Part shown: one piece after another, positions 49,741-61,500 of the stretch
Layout of the letters: each line of letters starts with the position of its first letter
How positions within the stretch are numbered: position 1 is the first letter of the stretch
Source: Antitrichia curtipendula
Lineage: Eukaryota; Streptophyta; Bryopsida; Hypnales; Leucodontaceae
Assembly: GCA_951230915.1 (NCBI GenBank)
Contig: OX579636.1
Span: forward strand, 25,665,567 to 25,729,566
Length of the DNA stretch: 64,000 nt
Direction: 5' to 3'
The notes under the pieces: model-generated
Seen by the model: only the letters and a program-made list of their open reading frames with translations
Database searches by the model: none
Told to the model about the DNA's origin: nothing
Program-made: the position numbers and the translations under genes

Positions 49741-50697
49741 TCAACTTCAAATTTGCAAAGGCTACAATTATTTTGCACTAAAGTAAAGAACCATCCCTTC
49801 CAAAATCTCATGCATGAGGTAATGCTTCAAAATGTAAATGATGAAAAATATACAATCTCAATAGAATGAATTGTCCCACCATGCCATCATTATGTGATGG
49901 CAGCTTGGCCTATCTCCAACCAAGTGGTGTTAGGCAATAAATCTTGTGGGATGAAATGGCACTTGATTGGGAGCAAGGCAACAAAGCAAGTACCATAAGG
50001 CAAAATCCTCTAGCCCCTAATTGTGCCTAAAAGGTTAAATTGAGGCCTAATCCATCTACTCAAGGTAGACAATTCTAGTAGGCACCCAACTATTACCAAA
50101 TATTAGTATTGGCTTGCAACAAATCAACCTATAGTAATTCTCATTACATGGAATTGAACCCATCATGGGACTACGAGTTTTTTTACTAATTTTAATACTA
50201 ATTGAAGTGAGAATGAGGTTGTCCACATCCTCATTTGAACCACTACATAGGACCACTAAAAGTTGATAGTGGTCATTTGGCGTGTGAAAATTTGCGGGAG
50301 GTGTGTATTATCCATCTTCCATGATTAAGCTAAAGTCCCGTGGAGATGTATTGGGTAATGGAAATGAGATTTTAGGGATGTATTGAGTAATCATGACAAA
50401 TATTTGAGCCCATCATGCAAATATTGGCCCAATTTGCGACTTGAGAAGGCTCTTCCCACCCAAATTTTGCAATATGAAGTGGCCCCTTCTTGGGTTCAAA
50501 TTTTTCCTAATGGATTGTCAAAATGCTCCCTTGCATTAACTCTAAAATGTCATTGAGAACACAAAATGTTCAATAGATGACTTTCTCTGTGTACTTTCTC
50601 TATTTCAGAGACTACACTCATTGGTCTAAAAATTGAATCATATTTGAATGAGTACCTATCACCTATATTCGAGGTGGTGTCCTTGCAAGGTCAACCT

Positions 50698-50890
50698 TGT
50701 AAAAATGGGGTGGTCACCATGGCCAAATCATCTTTTTAAATACAATGTGAATCAATCTTCTTAAAAAATAAATCCAAAAGCATTTATAGGAGGTCAAACT
50801 ATTGTATAAACCTTTTCTTTTTTGCATACAATTTTCAAGGATGAACACTTGCACTTTTGTCTTGTATGGAAGGTTATTGTCATCCATTAG
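50698..50890 (+). repeat. Dispersed repeat, copy 2 (related to 46258-46465)
   Basis: See copy 1. Carries ggaggtcaaactattgt and aaggatgaaca with the same spacing. Confidence 0.65.
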
Positions 50891-50944
50891 ACACTTAGAT
50901 CCTTCTACCATGCTCTATCAATGAGCATACTTCATATGTGGGTG

Positions 50945-52090
50945 CTACAGGGTCTAAGCGAGCAATTGCACCATGTAGTGACTCGGTGGATGGGGAGGAA
51001 TCTGGACATTAAAAATTCCACACATATTGATTTCTTCAAGATTGACCAATCTTGACCAACGGGGTTGTCTACCATCTTTAGTGAAACATGAAATCTTAGC
51101 AAGGGCTAGATTCAAGTGCAAATGGATGCATAACGATTTATTTATGAGGATGATTGATTGGTCACCTTGGTGGACTCTCTCCAGCCTATGGTCCGGATTT
51201 GTGTTCCAACCACCTTAGGCGTTGCTCGCCTAAGCATGTCCTACTCGTCGGCACTCTATTGTTTTTGTGTTTTGTTCTTTCTTGTTTCTTGCCCTCCTAA
51301 ACCGCATGCAATTGGGCTCTTGTATTTTGTTTCTTACAATAAAGGTTCATTTACTTGTGTCAAAAACATGACATATTACTTTTCTACTCACCTACTCCAA
51401 CAAGACAATTAGTGGAGCCTATTTTGTCTTATTACTTCAATTAGTTTAGATTATCGGATTAGTGTAGCATGGCAAGAGGCTATTGGAGCCGGTATTCATT
51501 GGGATATCAAGCGCCCAAGCCTTGGAGGGGTCCATCCGTCTAGGTTGGAGTGCTACAAGGGTCCAAACGCTTGCCATTATGCATGGAGGGCCGACCCTGT
51601 AGCAACTTGTACCCTTCATGATTATCGTAAATCTTGACTTCAAATTTGTCCCTTTCTCAAAATAGTATCATCCATGGGAACGTCTGATCCCTCCAGTTCT
51701 TTGTTCCTCCATTTCATGGACTGGAGCCTAGAGGGCCAACCAAATTTTCTAGACACTCACAAATATTCAATGGAGCCTCCTTTGCCTATTCAGAATTAGA
51801 GCTCCAATTGTCCAATTGAGACCATCTCTTAGGATTTGTTTACATGTATTGGTCATCGGGAAAATTGCACAGCGTGTGCTACAAGGAAAAATAGCTATTG
51901 CACTTTCATTTGGACCTGGTGGATAGAGAGGGAGTCAATAAAAAAATCCACATATATTAGATTCTTTAGTTTCCACCAATGAGGTTGTCCACTGATATTG
52001 GTGAAACTTTAACTCCTCCTTTCTTGCTTGCCCATCCCGACAAGACAATTGGTGGGGCCACTTTTGTCTTCTTGTTTTATTTAGTTGTAA
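50945..52090 (+). repeat. Diverged direct repeat pair (50945-51435 and 51860-52090)
   Basis: Both copies contain attgca, ggtggat, ttccacacatat or tccacatatatt, gaggttgtcca or ggggttgtcta, and end in caagacaatt-gtgg-gcc-attttgtctt. The first copy has an extra 200 bp or so. Probably fragments of one transposon. Confidence 0.5.
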
Positions 52091-52726
52091 TTGACTTGCC
52101 CATAGGGTGAGCATGTAAGGAGGCCCTTAGAGCACCGCCACCGTGACCCGGGCTCCGTGCCACAAAAAACTGCTTCAAAAAGACACACTAGAAAGATATG
52201 TTTTGGGATAGTGACTTGATCCTCACTGTGGAACTGTGGCTGGGCTCACTAAATGGTGGCATCCTTTTTTAAAAAGGAGAGATTCCTTTGGATTCACGCC
52301 AAATGAAGTCACCTTTGACTGTTCACCGCATGTTGCAACGTTTTATTTTCACAAACATGCAAAGATCCTCCACTTCGTGGGCGCACAAAACATAAGACAA
52401 GGGACGGGAGGATTGTGAGGACGGGGATATATTTGGTGAGCCCACCCAACTTGATTCCGTTGGTGCGTATGGGGTGGGGGATAAATCACACTCCTGACCC
52501 GTTCTCTTACCCTGGTGGGGCATCATTTAGGGACACAGTGCGGATGCTCTTAGGGCCAGCTTACATGCAAGCCCAGTGGGCAAAAAAAGCAACTGAAAGA
52601 CAAGAACAGTGCCACCGATGATCGGTAAGCATGGAAGTAGGAGAGAGAGTTCCAACGATATCAACGTATTAGACACTGTAGAAGGAGCATAAAAGTGCTT
52701 TCTATATTTCGACCCTCTTGACTCCT

Positions 52727-52751
52727 CCCTCCCACCCACCCACCCACCCAT
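52727..52751 (+). repeat. (CCCA)n microsatellite
   Basis: A short run of CCCA/CCAC repeats; its complement is a GGTG run. Confidence 0.85.
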
Positions 52752-53191
52752 ACATGTAAGGAGTCCCTTAGTGTCCACAATGACATTCTAAAGTTTAAAA
52801 TTTGAGGTTGTTGCCATGGACAGCTTCCTTCCCTCGCCAAGTGGTTGTCGTCCCCAACAGAAACCGGAAATGGCACCCCACAGCCCCCAGTCGTTTGTCC
52901 AATGCTTGCCCTCCGTCGTCTCGGGAGAGCCAGCTTAGCCACTCAGTGAGTGAGTCCAGCTCTTTGCTTGCATTGCTTGCATAAGACAGTTGCCTGCACG
53001 CTCTCCCTCCCTCCCAGCTCGTCTTCATCATGGACTGGGAAGGAGGTAGGAGGTTCTAAAAGGGGGGCACAGGCTCCAAAACCGACCCACCCCCCTACAA
53101 TGTACACTGTTTGTACATGATGCTTTTTCATAGCCTCCATTGGTGTACAAAACACATTTCAGGAGGGGGTGACTGGTTCTGGAGCCATCCG

Positions 53192-53640
53192 CCAATCCAA
53201 CTTCAAAATTTTGCAACTAATTCCCACAAAGCTCCAAAAAATATGAAACAACTTGGGTTAGATGCCAATTCCACTTCAAAATTTCATAACTAATTCCATA
53301 AAGCTCCACAAAAATGTGAAACAATTTAGGTTAGATGCCAATTCCACTTCAAAATTTCATAACTAATTCCATAAAGCTCCACAAAAATGTGAAACAATTT
53401 AGGTTAGATGCCAATTCCACTTCAAAATTTCATAACTAATTCCACAAAACTCCAAAAAATATGAAACAACTTGGGTTAGATGCCAGTTCCACTTCAAAAT
53501 TTCGTAACTAATTCCACAAAACTCCAAAAAATATGAAACAACTTGGGTTAGATGCCAGTTCCACTTCAAAATTTCATAACTAATTCCACAAAGCTCCAAA
53601 AAATATGAAACGACTTGGGTTAGATGCCAATTCCACTTCT
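53192..53640 (+). repeat. Tandem array, six copies of a 72-73 bp unit
   Basis: Copies start at 53192, 53265, 53338, 53411, 53483, 53555 and a partial one at 53627. Each unit reads ccaattccacttcaaaattt, then cataactaattcca, then tatgaaacaacttgggttag, with the last three copies one base shorter. A 72-bp period keeps the frame, which creates a repetitive minus-strand open frame rich in KWNWHLTQVVSYFLE; I do not consider it a gene. Confidence 0.95.
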
Positions 53641-53885
53641 CTATCCAAAAAATAATAATTTCAAGAAGTTCCACCTTCCCTTTCCATGGTCGATGGATGG
53701 ACCTGCTACCTCCTAATAACTGGAGTCCGACCATCCGTTAATGGTGAAGCCCCCACCCCCAGAAGCCCAGAACATGGAACTCATGGTCCCCTCCCTCCAC
53801 TTTTTATTTTCCTTCTCCAGAGTCCAGAGTCCAGACTCCGGAGGTTGCTAAATGAGGCCATAAATCAAAGCCTCGGAGGGACACA

Positions 53886-53906
53886 CTGACTGACTGACTG
53901 ACTGAC
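53886..53906 (+). repeat. (GACT)n microsatellite
   Basis: Five tandem GACT/CTGA units. Confidence 0.9.
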
Positions 53907-54234
53907 CCCAATTTTAAGTAAATAGAGACAGTCGCCAATGGCTGGGCAGGAAGGAGCCAGATGGTGATGAGGACGACGGATGGAGGCGTGGAGCACTGCC
54001 TGGAGTGGGGCTGAAGTGAGTGGGGGTGGTATTATACCCTTCCTTCTTTCTTTTCTTTTAAAAAAAAATAAAAAATAAAATAAAAAATAAAATCTGGGCA
54101 CGGATGCCAAGGCTGATAACGACGACCCTGGCTCCCCTCAGACTCATGGCCGGGGGTCTGTCCCTCACGCAGGGGCGCTCAACCCCTCCTAGGAATTTGG
54201 TGGCCCAACCCGGAGGGTGAATTTTGGGTCAGTC

Positions 54235-54422
54235 TATAATAGGGTAACTGTAAAAGAAAGAAAAGAAAAAACTACTTTGTGCCATGTTAATTTCTTCAAA
54301 ACTCATTGTGGGCTGAAATTTAATGGTGGTCTACATTTGAGAATTTGAAAGTTCACCACCATTACAATTTTGCCCACAGTGGGCTTGCTCCCATTCTGTC
54401 CGTAATGGAGTAGTTTACCTTA
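54235..54422. mobile_element. Possible element ending in GTTTACCTTA
   Basis: The right end gtagtttaccttat matches the terminal TAAGGTAAAC of the 518-bp family as an inverse; the left end tagggtaactgt is a poorer match. About 185 bp; a weak candidate for a further member of the AAGGTA-ended group. Confidence 0.3.
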
Positions 54423-55350
54423 TGTTCTTCACCTCTCCTAAACAATTTGGGACCTTTGATTTTCAAATCAATGAATTCAAAATTTTCAAATTTGATCATG
54501 TGTGGGAAAATTTAAAATAAATAAATTCCTGTTTTTTTTTTTCCCATGGAGGCAGAATTCACACTTTGGAAGACGGGTTTAGCGTCCTGCCTCCCTCCCT
54601 GGCAGCTTATTAAATGGGGTCCGTCCCTTTGGGTCCTGCCTGGCTCCAGTTGTGGCGTGGTTTTCCCTACAGCTGGTACCTGCAGTTGGGGCCTACTGTA
54701 AGCTTAAGTAGCTTGCCTGGGAGGTTCATCCATCCGTCAGGATGAAAAAATAGGTGAACAGACAATGGAATGATAAGATCACTTCATTTTAAGGACTACT
54801 TACACTGAATAGGCGTATTAAGGGGACCAAAACTAATAATTAAAGGGACTTACTGTGGAAAATTCTAGATGTTTGAAATATGATGTACAACCCCCTAGAC
54901 ACTTTCAATAACTCCACTGAGGGATGATTGCTAAAAGTGTCATGAAGGTGATGCCAAGATGCATTTGATGTACATGAAGAAATGATACTAGTAGTATTCA
55001 AAACATGTCATATAGTGAAGAAGTTTTACAAAACGTGCCAACAAGTCATATGCTGGTTTCAAAATTCACGGTTCAAAGTATAGTAAAACTATAATCCCTA
55101 TCTAGATCCCCTCTTGACTATACACATACACAACTCCAAATGAGACGTTGTTCATTATTTTCTTTGCTTAGAGATGGAAAATGGAAGTTCCTTGTGTAGG
55201 TTCTTCCCCTCCTTTTTCAAATTACTCCTTGAGTAGATTTTATTAATGATGTACTGTGAATCATTACAATGTACTCCGTATCGTATAGTAGTTATACTAT
55301 TTTACGCTTCGAAGAAGTGATGCAATAGTAACAACTTGAATATTATTCAA

Positions 55351-55497
55351 ATGATTAGCTCGGACATTTTAAATGTACCCTATAGTAGGCCTCGCGTTGT
55401 TTCTAAAGTAACCGCTCGTGAAGTACCTAGGAAATCTACCCGCAATGCCTTCCGAAAGGAAGGGTCGATCAATTCAATTCTCCTTAGCGAACCGTAA
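55351..55497 (+). CDS. Short ORF of unknown origin, possibly organelle-derived
   Basis: A 48-codon frame from ATG 55351 (MISSDILNVPYSRPRVVSK...) ends in two consecutive TAA codons. It is followed 60 bp later by a second open frame from ATG 55558 (MKLLLDYYSHHVLII...). Composition is charged and protein-like, and the tight spacing recalls organellar DNA, but I recognise neither protein. It may be chance. Confidence 0.2.
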   Translation: MISSDILNVPYSRPRVVSKVTAREVPRKSTRNAFRKEGSINSILLSEP

Positions 55498-56224
55498 TAA
55501 AAGGAAAATAGATTTCCTTTTTCTTCTTTTTTTCTTCTAACGCTTGGGAACAATCAAATGAAACTACTTCTTGACTATTATTCCCATCACGTTTTGATTA
55601 TTCCAACTATTCCCTCTATCATTCCAAAAGCTCCAGGTCAGCCTCCCCCCATGATCGATGCCTTCCAAAAGGACGATCATCAAGCACGCCCAACAAGAGA
55701 GGATGACCCCGAAAGAGGATGGCTAGCGACAGCGACAGCGACACTACTGCGCGTGACGGAAGGGCGGAGACGACGGGACGGGACGGGCGGAGTTTCGCCA
55801 AACCAAGTCCGCGGAGGTCCGTGGCAAACAGTCCCCGAACAAATCCAGAACACAAAACAAAAACAAAACTCAGAACCCGAGAAAATCCGGGCGCGCAGGG
55901 AAAAAAAATGCAAAAAAATGCTTGGGTTTCCGTCCCCCGAAGGAAAGTCCGAGAAATTTTTACCCTGGCCAGCCAGCCAGACGGACGGAGCTGCCTGCCA
56001 GATCCCGTTTCCCCCGTTCCGCGCCGCAATCCCGCCATTCCAACAAAAGAAATTCGCAGTTTTGCACCCCAGACACCACCCATAATCCGCCTTTCAACGG
56101 CACCAAGTAAGGTAACTTACCGACCACTTGCATCTCGCACGCCAAGGTCACCAGCCCGCCAGCCCGCCTGATGACGGACGGACCAGCATCAATAATCATC
56201 GCCAGGCCCTCGTCGTCATGTAGC

Positions 56225-56415
56225 AACAATTCCCCCATACAACCCGCTTGACGCAATAATCCATAGAACTCGTGGGATGCAACAGAATCCACGGGTTGCA
56301 AGAATCCGTAGAATTCATTTGACGCAAACAATCCATAGAACCCGCTTGTCGCAACAATCCATAGATCGCTGACCGCTTGATGCAACAGCTCGTAGAACGC
56401 TGGCCGGTTGATGCT
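56225..56415. repeat. Imperfect minisatellite, about 30-bp unit
   Basis: About six degenerate copies of a phrase such as gcaacaatccatagaacccg or ttgacgcaataatccataga. The unit length varies. Confidence 0.7.
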
Positions 56416-57210
56416 ACCATTTTTAGGCGAGCCCTTGAGTGCGGCTTGATGCCACACAGCCCAGTCCCGTCGTGGTGAGGTAAAAATTCCTGCTTGCGGT
56501 GTCTGGATACTAATGATTCCGGGCTACGAATGAACAGGGACTTGACCCAATTTGTGCGTGCGTGAGTGAGTGAGTGCTTGGAACAATTCGGCGACGGAGT
56601 TTCCCGGAATATCTGCCGTCACGGTGTTTTGTCTGCGTGCGTTTATGAGGCTCCAGTAGTCGTCGTCTGATCAGCTCCTGAAAGCCTCTGTGATATTAGT
56701 AGCACGGTACAATAGTGGTGTCTTGAACCAGGAATATATATTTGACTCTGACTGAAGGTAGTGGGTTTCTAGCTTTGGTTCGTGAGGAGGGTTTATTGGT
56801 TCCTGGCTTGTGGTCGTCTGAATTTCTAAACTTGGGCAAAAGTCGGGATTCAGTTCCAGAGGTTTAGATTGTGGTTGCGACTCGGGGAAGGTGATCGATC
56901 CTGAAGACCTCGGGGTTGTTTACAATTTTTGGAGCTCGGTGGACGACAATTGAGTCCTTTGTGCCGTTCGAGGAAACCGCAGCAACAACACGCCATGTGA
57001 GTTTCACTGGTGTCGCTGGTTTCGCTTGGATAGAGCGCGTAGATTCTTAACTCGAAGTAGAGCTTACGCGTGGCGTTGCCAGTCAGGCGGAATTCTCGTC
57101 GCGAGAGAGACGACGGAGAGCATGTTTTCACGTGTTTTCAAGCTAGAGTTAAGGTCTTGAAGATTGTACCAGGCAACCCGAAGTTTTGCACGAAACCTGC
57201 GGCGACTTAG

Positions 57211-57243
57211 TGTAAGAGAGAGAGAGAGTTGAGAGAGTGAGCG
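57211..57243 (+). repeat. GA-rich tract in the bZIP leader
   Basis: Runs of GA dinucleotides interrupted by TT and GT (gagagagagagagttgagag). GA tracts are common in plant promoters and 5' UTRs. Confidence 0.7.
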
Positions 57244-58551
57244 AGGGACGTGCCATCCCGTCCGACTTATCAGCAGCGATACTGAACGAATTCACGGGGA
57301 CGGTGTCCATCGCCAGCCAGCGCAGATTTTGCCAGTTTTCTCGCTACTACGGATGCAGCAGGTGGTGGACTGCTTCGCTTGCCAGGAAAAGAAGAAGCGT
57401 TGTTGGATTGCCGTCGCCCTCGCCAACGTCGTCGTCATCGCTTTTGTTGAACCCTCCATCCGTCATCGCCAGGTCTCTGCGAGCTCCACTCTCACGCTCT
57501 TGATGTTGAAGTGGGAGGCTTGATGTAATCATGTGTCCTTCTTGTCTGTCTGTCAATTTTCCAGTCTGTGTGTCTGTCAGTGAGAGCAGAAGAGTAGCAG
57601 CAGAGGCGAACGTCGACAGCGGTGGTGACGAATTCAAGGCTCACAATTGGAGAATGATGCCTGCTTCCCGTTGTCCGGACTTTACTTTCTGGCGGGTCTC
57701 TGGGCCTGGGACTCGTGTACCCTAGAACTAAACGCACATGCCAGGAGGTCCAGGACGGGATGCTTGCTGGAGCTCGCGTTTGCTGAGCTTGCACTTACTG
57801 AGCTTGCTTGCCCTCTGGCACCTCCCCAGAACAGAAGTACACTCCTGCGAGACGTACAATTTTTTACTTGAGTGAGTGTAAGGGAACAACAAGTGGATCA
57901 CCATGCTGCGAGTCTTTTCCGTTGTTGGTTGGTTTTCTGTGTTGCTCTTGCTTGCGACTTCGACGCTTGATTGTGTACAAACCTTCAGGAACGAGAACTC
58001 GCGGTTGGCAGGTTTTTTTTAGGTCAGCAAGTGAAATCGCGTTACCGTCTATCCATTTTCCGGACTAGAATTTGTGGAAACGATCGAGCGGTGTTTGCAG
58101 ATTTCTTTTTGTTTGGACTAGATTGATTGCTGGGGTTGCAATCACCAAGTTGGTGGTTCTAAACCCTAGAACTGAAACTCTTGGAAATTCTTGTTGTTGT
58201 TGTGAGTGTTACGTGTTTGGGTAGCCCATCTTCTGGAGAGCATGCTTTTTTCATTTTGGGAGCGTTTCGTTTGACTTCGACCTGGTTCCAATTTTGACTT
58301 CAATCGTACCCACCACAGCCTACCTTGCATGGGCTACTTTTTCCAAGTGTGGAAGCGAAAGTCATTGACTCAACGTGAAAAGCCGGTCTTAGTTTCCAAC
58401 TAACACAATTAGGTTTTTCTTTAGCGGAACAATTGCAACAGTCTCCGCAAGCAAGTTCCTTTTTTCCCACCGAAGCTTCGTATTGGCAATCTCTGACATC
58501 GAAAGAGTTCTCACCTTGTGCAGGGAAGACCAATTTCGGATCCCATAAGAA

Positions 58552-61500
58552 ATGGAGAAATACGAAACCAGGTCGGTGAACTGGTCGCATCCCATGAACA
58601 ATTCCACCCACTTGCCCCCCAAAAGCCCCCACGGCGCTTACTCCATGTTCAGCTCCACCAGCTTGTTTGAAACGCCTTCAGCGGGGGGGGTTAATCTGCC
58701 TCCTCCTTCCAGTCACCACAGGCGTAGTCCTTCGGCGGGGTACATTCCTCCACAAGCTGGTGGCCCTCAGCAAGCTTGGCTGTCAGATCGACTGGGATCC
58801 CCAGACGTCGTCCTCAAAAAATGCTCGCATCGCCGATCCTCCAGTGACTCCGTGGCGTTTGTGGACAACTCGTATCAGTACATGAATTACTTGGAGAATG
58901 TGACCGAAGAGGACGAGTTTGTCGGGTTGCAGGAAACAGCAATTCCTGCGTACAGGCCTGCTCACCGAAGGGGTATTAGCGCCGATCATGGAAGGTGAGT
59001 GCCAATTTGGGGATGTGTTTTTTGTGGGTGAATTTGAATTGGAGCTAGAGCATGGTTTGCAGGTTGAGGTTTTTTCTGGATGGATTTGAGTTTTGAGCTT
59101 AATGAGTTTGCTTTGCACGCTTGAGATTTATGGATGGATTTGAGTTTTTGAGATTGAGCATGGTCTGCAGGTTGAGGTTTTGTGGATGGGTTTGAATTTT
59201 TGAGCTTGAGTTTGCTTTGCAGGTTTGAGATTCGTGGATGGATTTGAGTTTGAGATTGAACTTGGTTTGCAGGTTGAGATTTTGTGGATGAATTTGAGTT
59301 TGAGTTTGACCTTGCTTTGCAGGTTGAGACTTTGCTTGTTTTGTTTGACAGTACGAGGTTTACAAGGGTGACAGGAATTGGCATCGTCTTGAAGTCAGTT
59401 TGTGATGATTTGTTGGCCAAAGATTAGTTGTGGATTGCATCAGCGCAGTTTGTTTGCTTTCTATATTGTGATGTTTTTGTTGATCTCTTATTTCCTCTCT
59501 GTTTGTTCTCCAGTGGTGATCCGAGTCTTCAGTACAAATTGCCAGCGATTCACAGGTCGTACTCTGAAAAGGCTTCGAGAGGGGATCATAACTTCAATAG
59601 GTGCGTTTTATTCCTGCCCTTATGCAACGAGTCAGTCGTACACTCTAGATTTTTTTCCCAGATTGCAGCATGAAATCATGTTTCAGTCCATTTGTCAATG
59701 CTGGTGTATTGCCAAATGTCTTGAAAATGATTTCAAAGCTCTTTCTACAATCGCCTAACCGGTGTTCACATGAAACCCTATATTGACGGAATTTTTTTTC
59801 GCGGACTGTTCTTGTTGCCAATTCTGAACCATCGGCGTCCGTCGTTCTGACAGAGAGCATTTCCCCAGGCTTCGTGAAACCGAGTTTTTCCAAAGACAGC
59901 AACCCAGACAAGAAACCTTGGCGGCGGCGGCGGCACCATCTTACACCCGAGTGGGTGTTGTCCCCAAACCAGGGTCCCAAGAGCTTCTACTCAAGGCCAA
60001 GAAGCACGTGACTTTAGCGACCCCGAATTCCAGAAGTGACAGTCCATTCGGTGGCGCCCCCAGCAGAGGAGGGAAAGCTCCTGCTCACTGGAGTGGTAAC
60101 AGTAGTGCTAGTAGTAGTTTTGGTGGTGCCAGTTTTAGTGGCGCCCCGAGCTTTGAGAATCGGTCCACTGCTTCCGAAAGCAACAGCCACAGTGATGACT
60201 CCAATGACGACCTCATTGCACGGAGCTACGAGAGGTTTGAAGGGGGGCGGAGTGAGGAGGGGGAGGGAAACCATGAAGGCTGTACAAGCTCGGATCAAGT
60301 GGATCCCAAGAAAGCCAAACGGTATGGACTTGCAACTCATCTGAAAAATTCCAAAAAAAAATTCCAAAATTCAAAGAAATTTGGTTGAGGTTATACCACA
60401 TCTGGGGGAATATTTGCATGAGTTTTTTTTGTTATTTTGGTTGATACAGTAGAATTTCTGATGGTTTACACTGATTTTGCAAGAATTATTTGAACTGTTA
60501 AGACGTCACAGCGAGCTCCTTGGGTTTAGCTTTCCTGTGTTTATTCAAAAGACTTGTGTGACGTTTTAGGGTTAGGAAACAGGGGTAAACAATTGCATTT
60601 TTCTCCTTAGGTTTCCTTCATGTTGGCTTGTAGCTAGACCTAAAGAATTGTCGATATCTGTCGATGTTTTGCCTGCGATAAGAACCAGTGCCTCAGGAAG
60701 CTCTTAGGTGGGTTGTTCATTAAGTGTCGTAAGGACCGATCCAGGTTTTCAGAGGGATTGCGCACCTCAAGACATTTTTCTTTTTATCAATTTGATCTAA
60801 ACTAAACCACTTTGATTCATATTTTGGGGACTCTTGTCCCTAAAAATTGGGGGTGCTTGAGAATCGTGTCCTGGTACATTGAAAACTCCATTATGTATTC
60901 TGTGTTTAGACGATGTGTTTAGAGTAGAGTCAGTTTAGCACACCCCACATTACTAATTTCAGTTCCTCGCTTTTGGATCACTCGGAAGACTTGGCTGATG
61001 GGACTTACCTTTGTTTTTCGCAGAATTCTTGCCAACAGACAATCTGCTCAAAGATCCCGAGTCAGAAAGCTGCAGTACATTTCGGAACTTGAAATGAACG
61101 TGAATTTGTTAGAGGTACAAAATTCTTCCTACTGTGCTCAAGCAGAATTTCTGGTCTGTTGTGTGTAGAGGATACTATTTGCGTCACTTTGGGGTACAAG
61201 AACCAGCTTTCTTTGGGTTTAGGGTTAGAGTTTAGAGTGGCAGGTTGTAGAATACTATTGAAGGGCAACCTTATTTCCATTCAAAAATCAGTGGCCATTG
61301 ATATTACCAATTCATGCTTACACCCAACGTACTGATTGAAGGCCAACCAAGTGTATGGATAGATGAGAACTTTGCTCTTGATAACAGGGGTTAGTATAAG
61401 AGATGGGATCAGGTTCTTCATAGTTTTTAGTGCCCTCTACCTTGTAGTATGAATTGTCCTTTGATTTCAGTACTGTTTTGGAAGAACAAAACTCTCAGGT

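Larger units (their letters stand above)
37504..55350. other. Gene-poor, repeat-rich region (right of gap)
   Basis: Almost 18 kb without a recognised gene. It contains inverted-repeat elements, G tracts, diverged dispersed repeats, a possible SINE and tandem arrays, listed separately. Composition is AT-rich up to about 52 kb and becomes GC-richer towards the bZIP gene. Open frames such as 43671-44132 (minus), 46224-46550 (plus) and 48888-49268 (minus) show no recognisable domain. Confidence 0.6.
55498..58551. other. bZIP upstream region: GC-rich stretch, promoter and leader
   Basis: 55700-56200 is GC-rich with overlapping open frames on both strands, none recognised. From about 57000 the sequence looks like a transcribed leader, with a GA-rich stretch at 57211-57243. 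An acceptor (AG at 58522-58523) sits just before the bZIP start, so at least one leader intron probably exists; its donor was not located. Several upstream ATGs occur in this region. Confidence 0.5.

Noticed and set aside
53399..53734. Minus-strand frame with repeated 24-residue unit
   Set aside because: Created by the 72-bp tandem repeat, whose period is a multiple of three; most units lack a start and there is no sign of a gene.
55558..56171. Overlapping open frames of 150-175 codons on both strands
   Set aside because: Long frames on several registers at once reflect GC-rich composition; no domain recognised.
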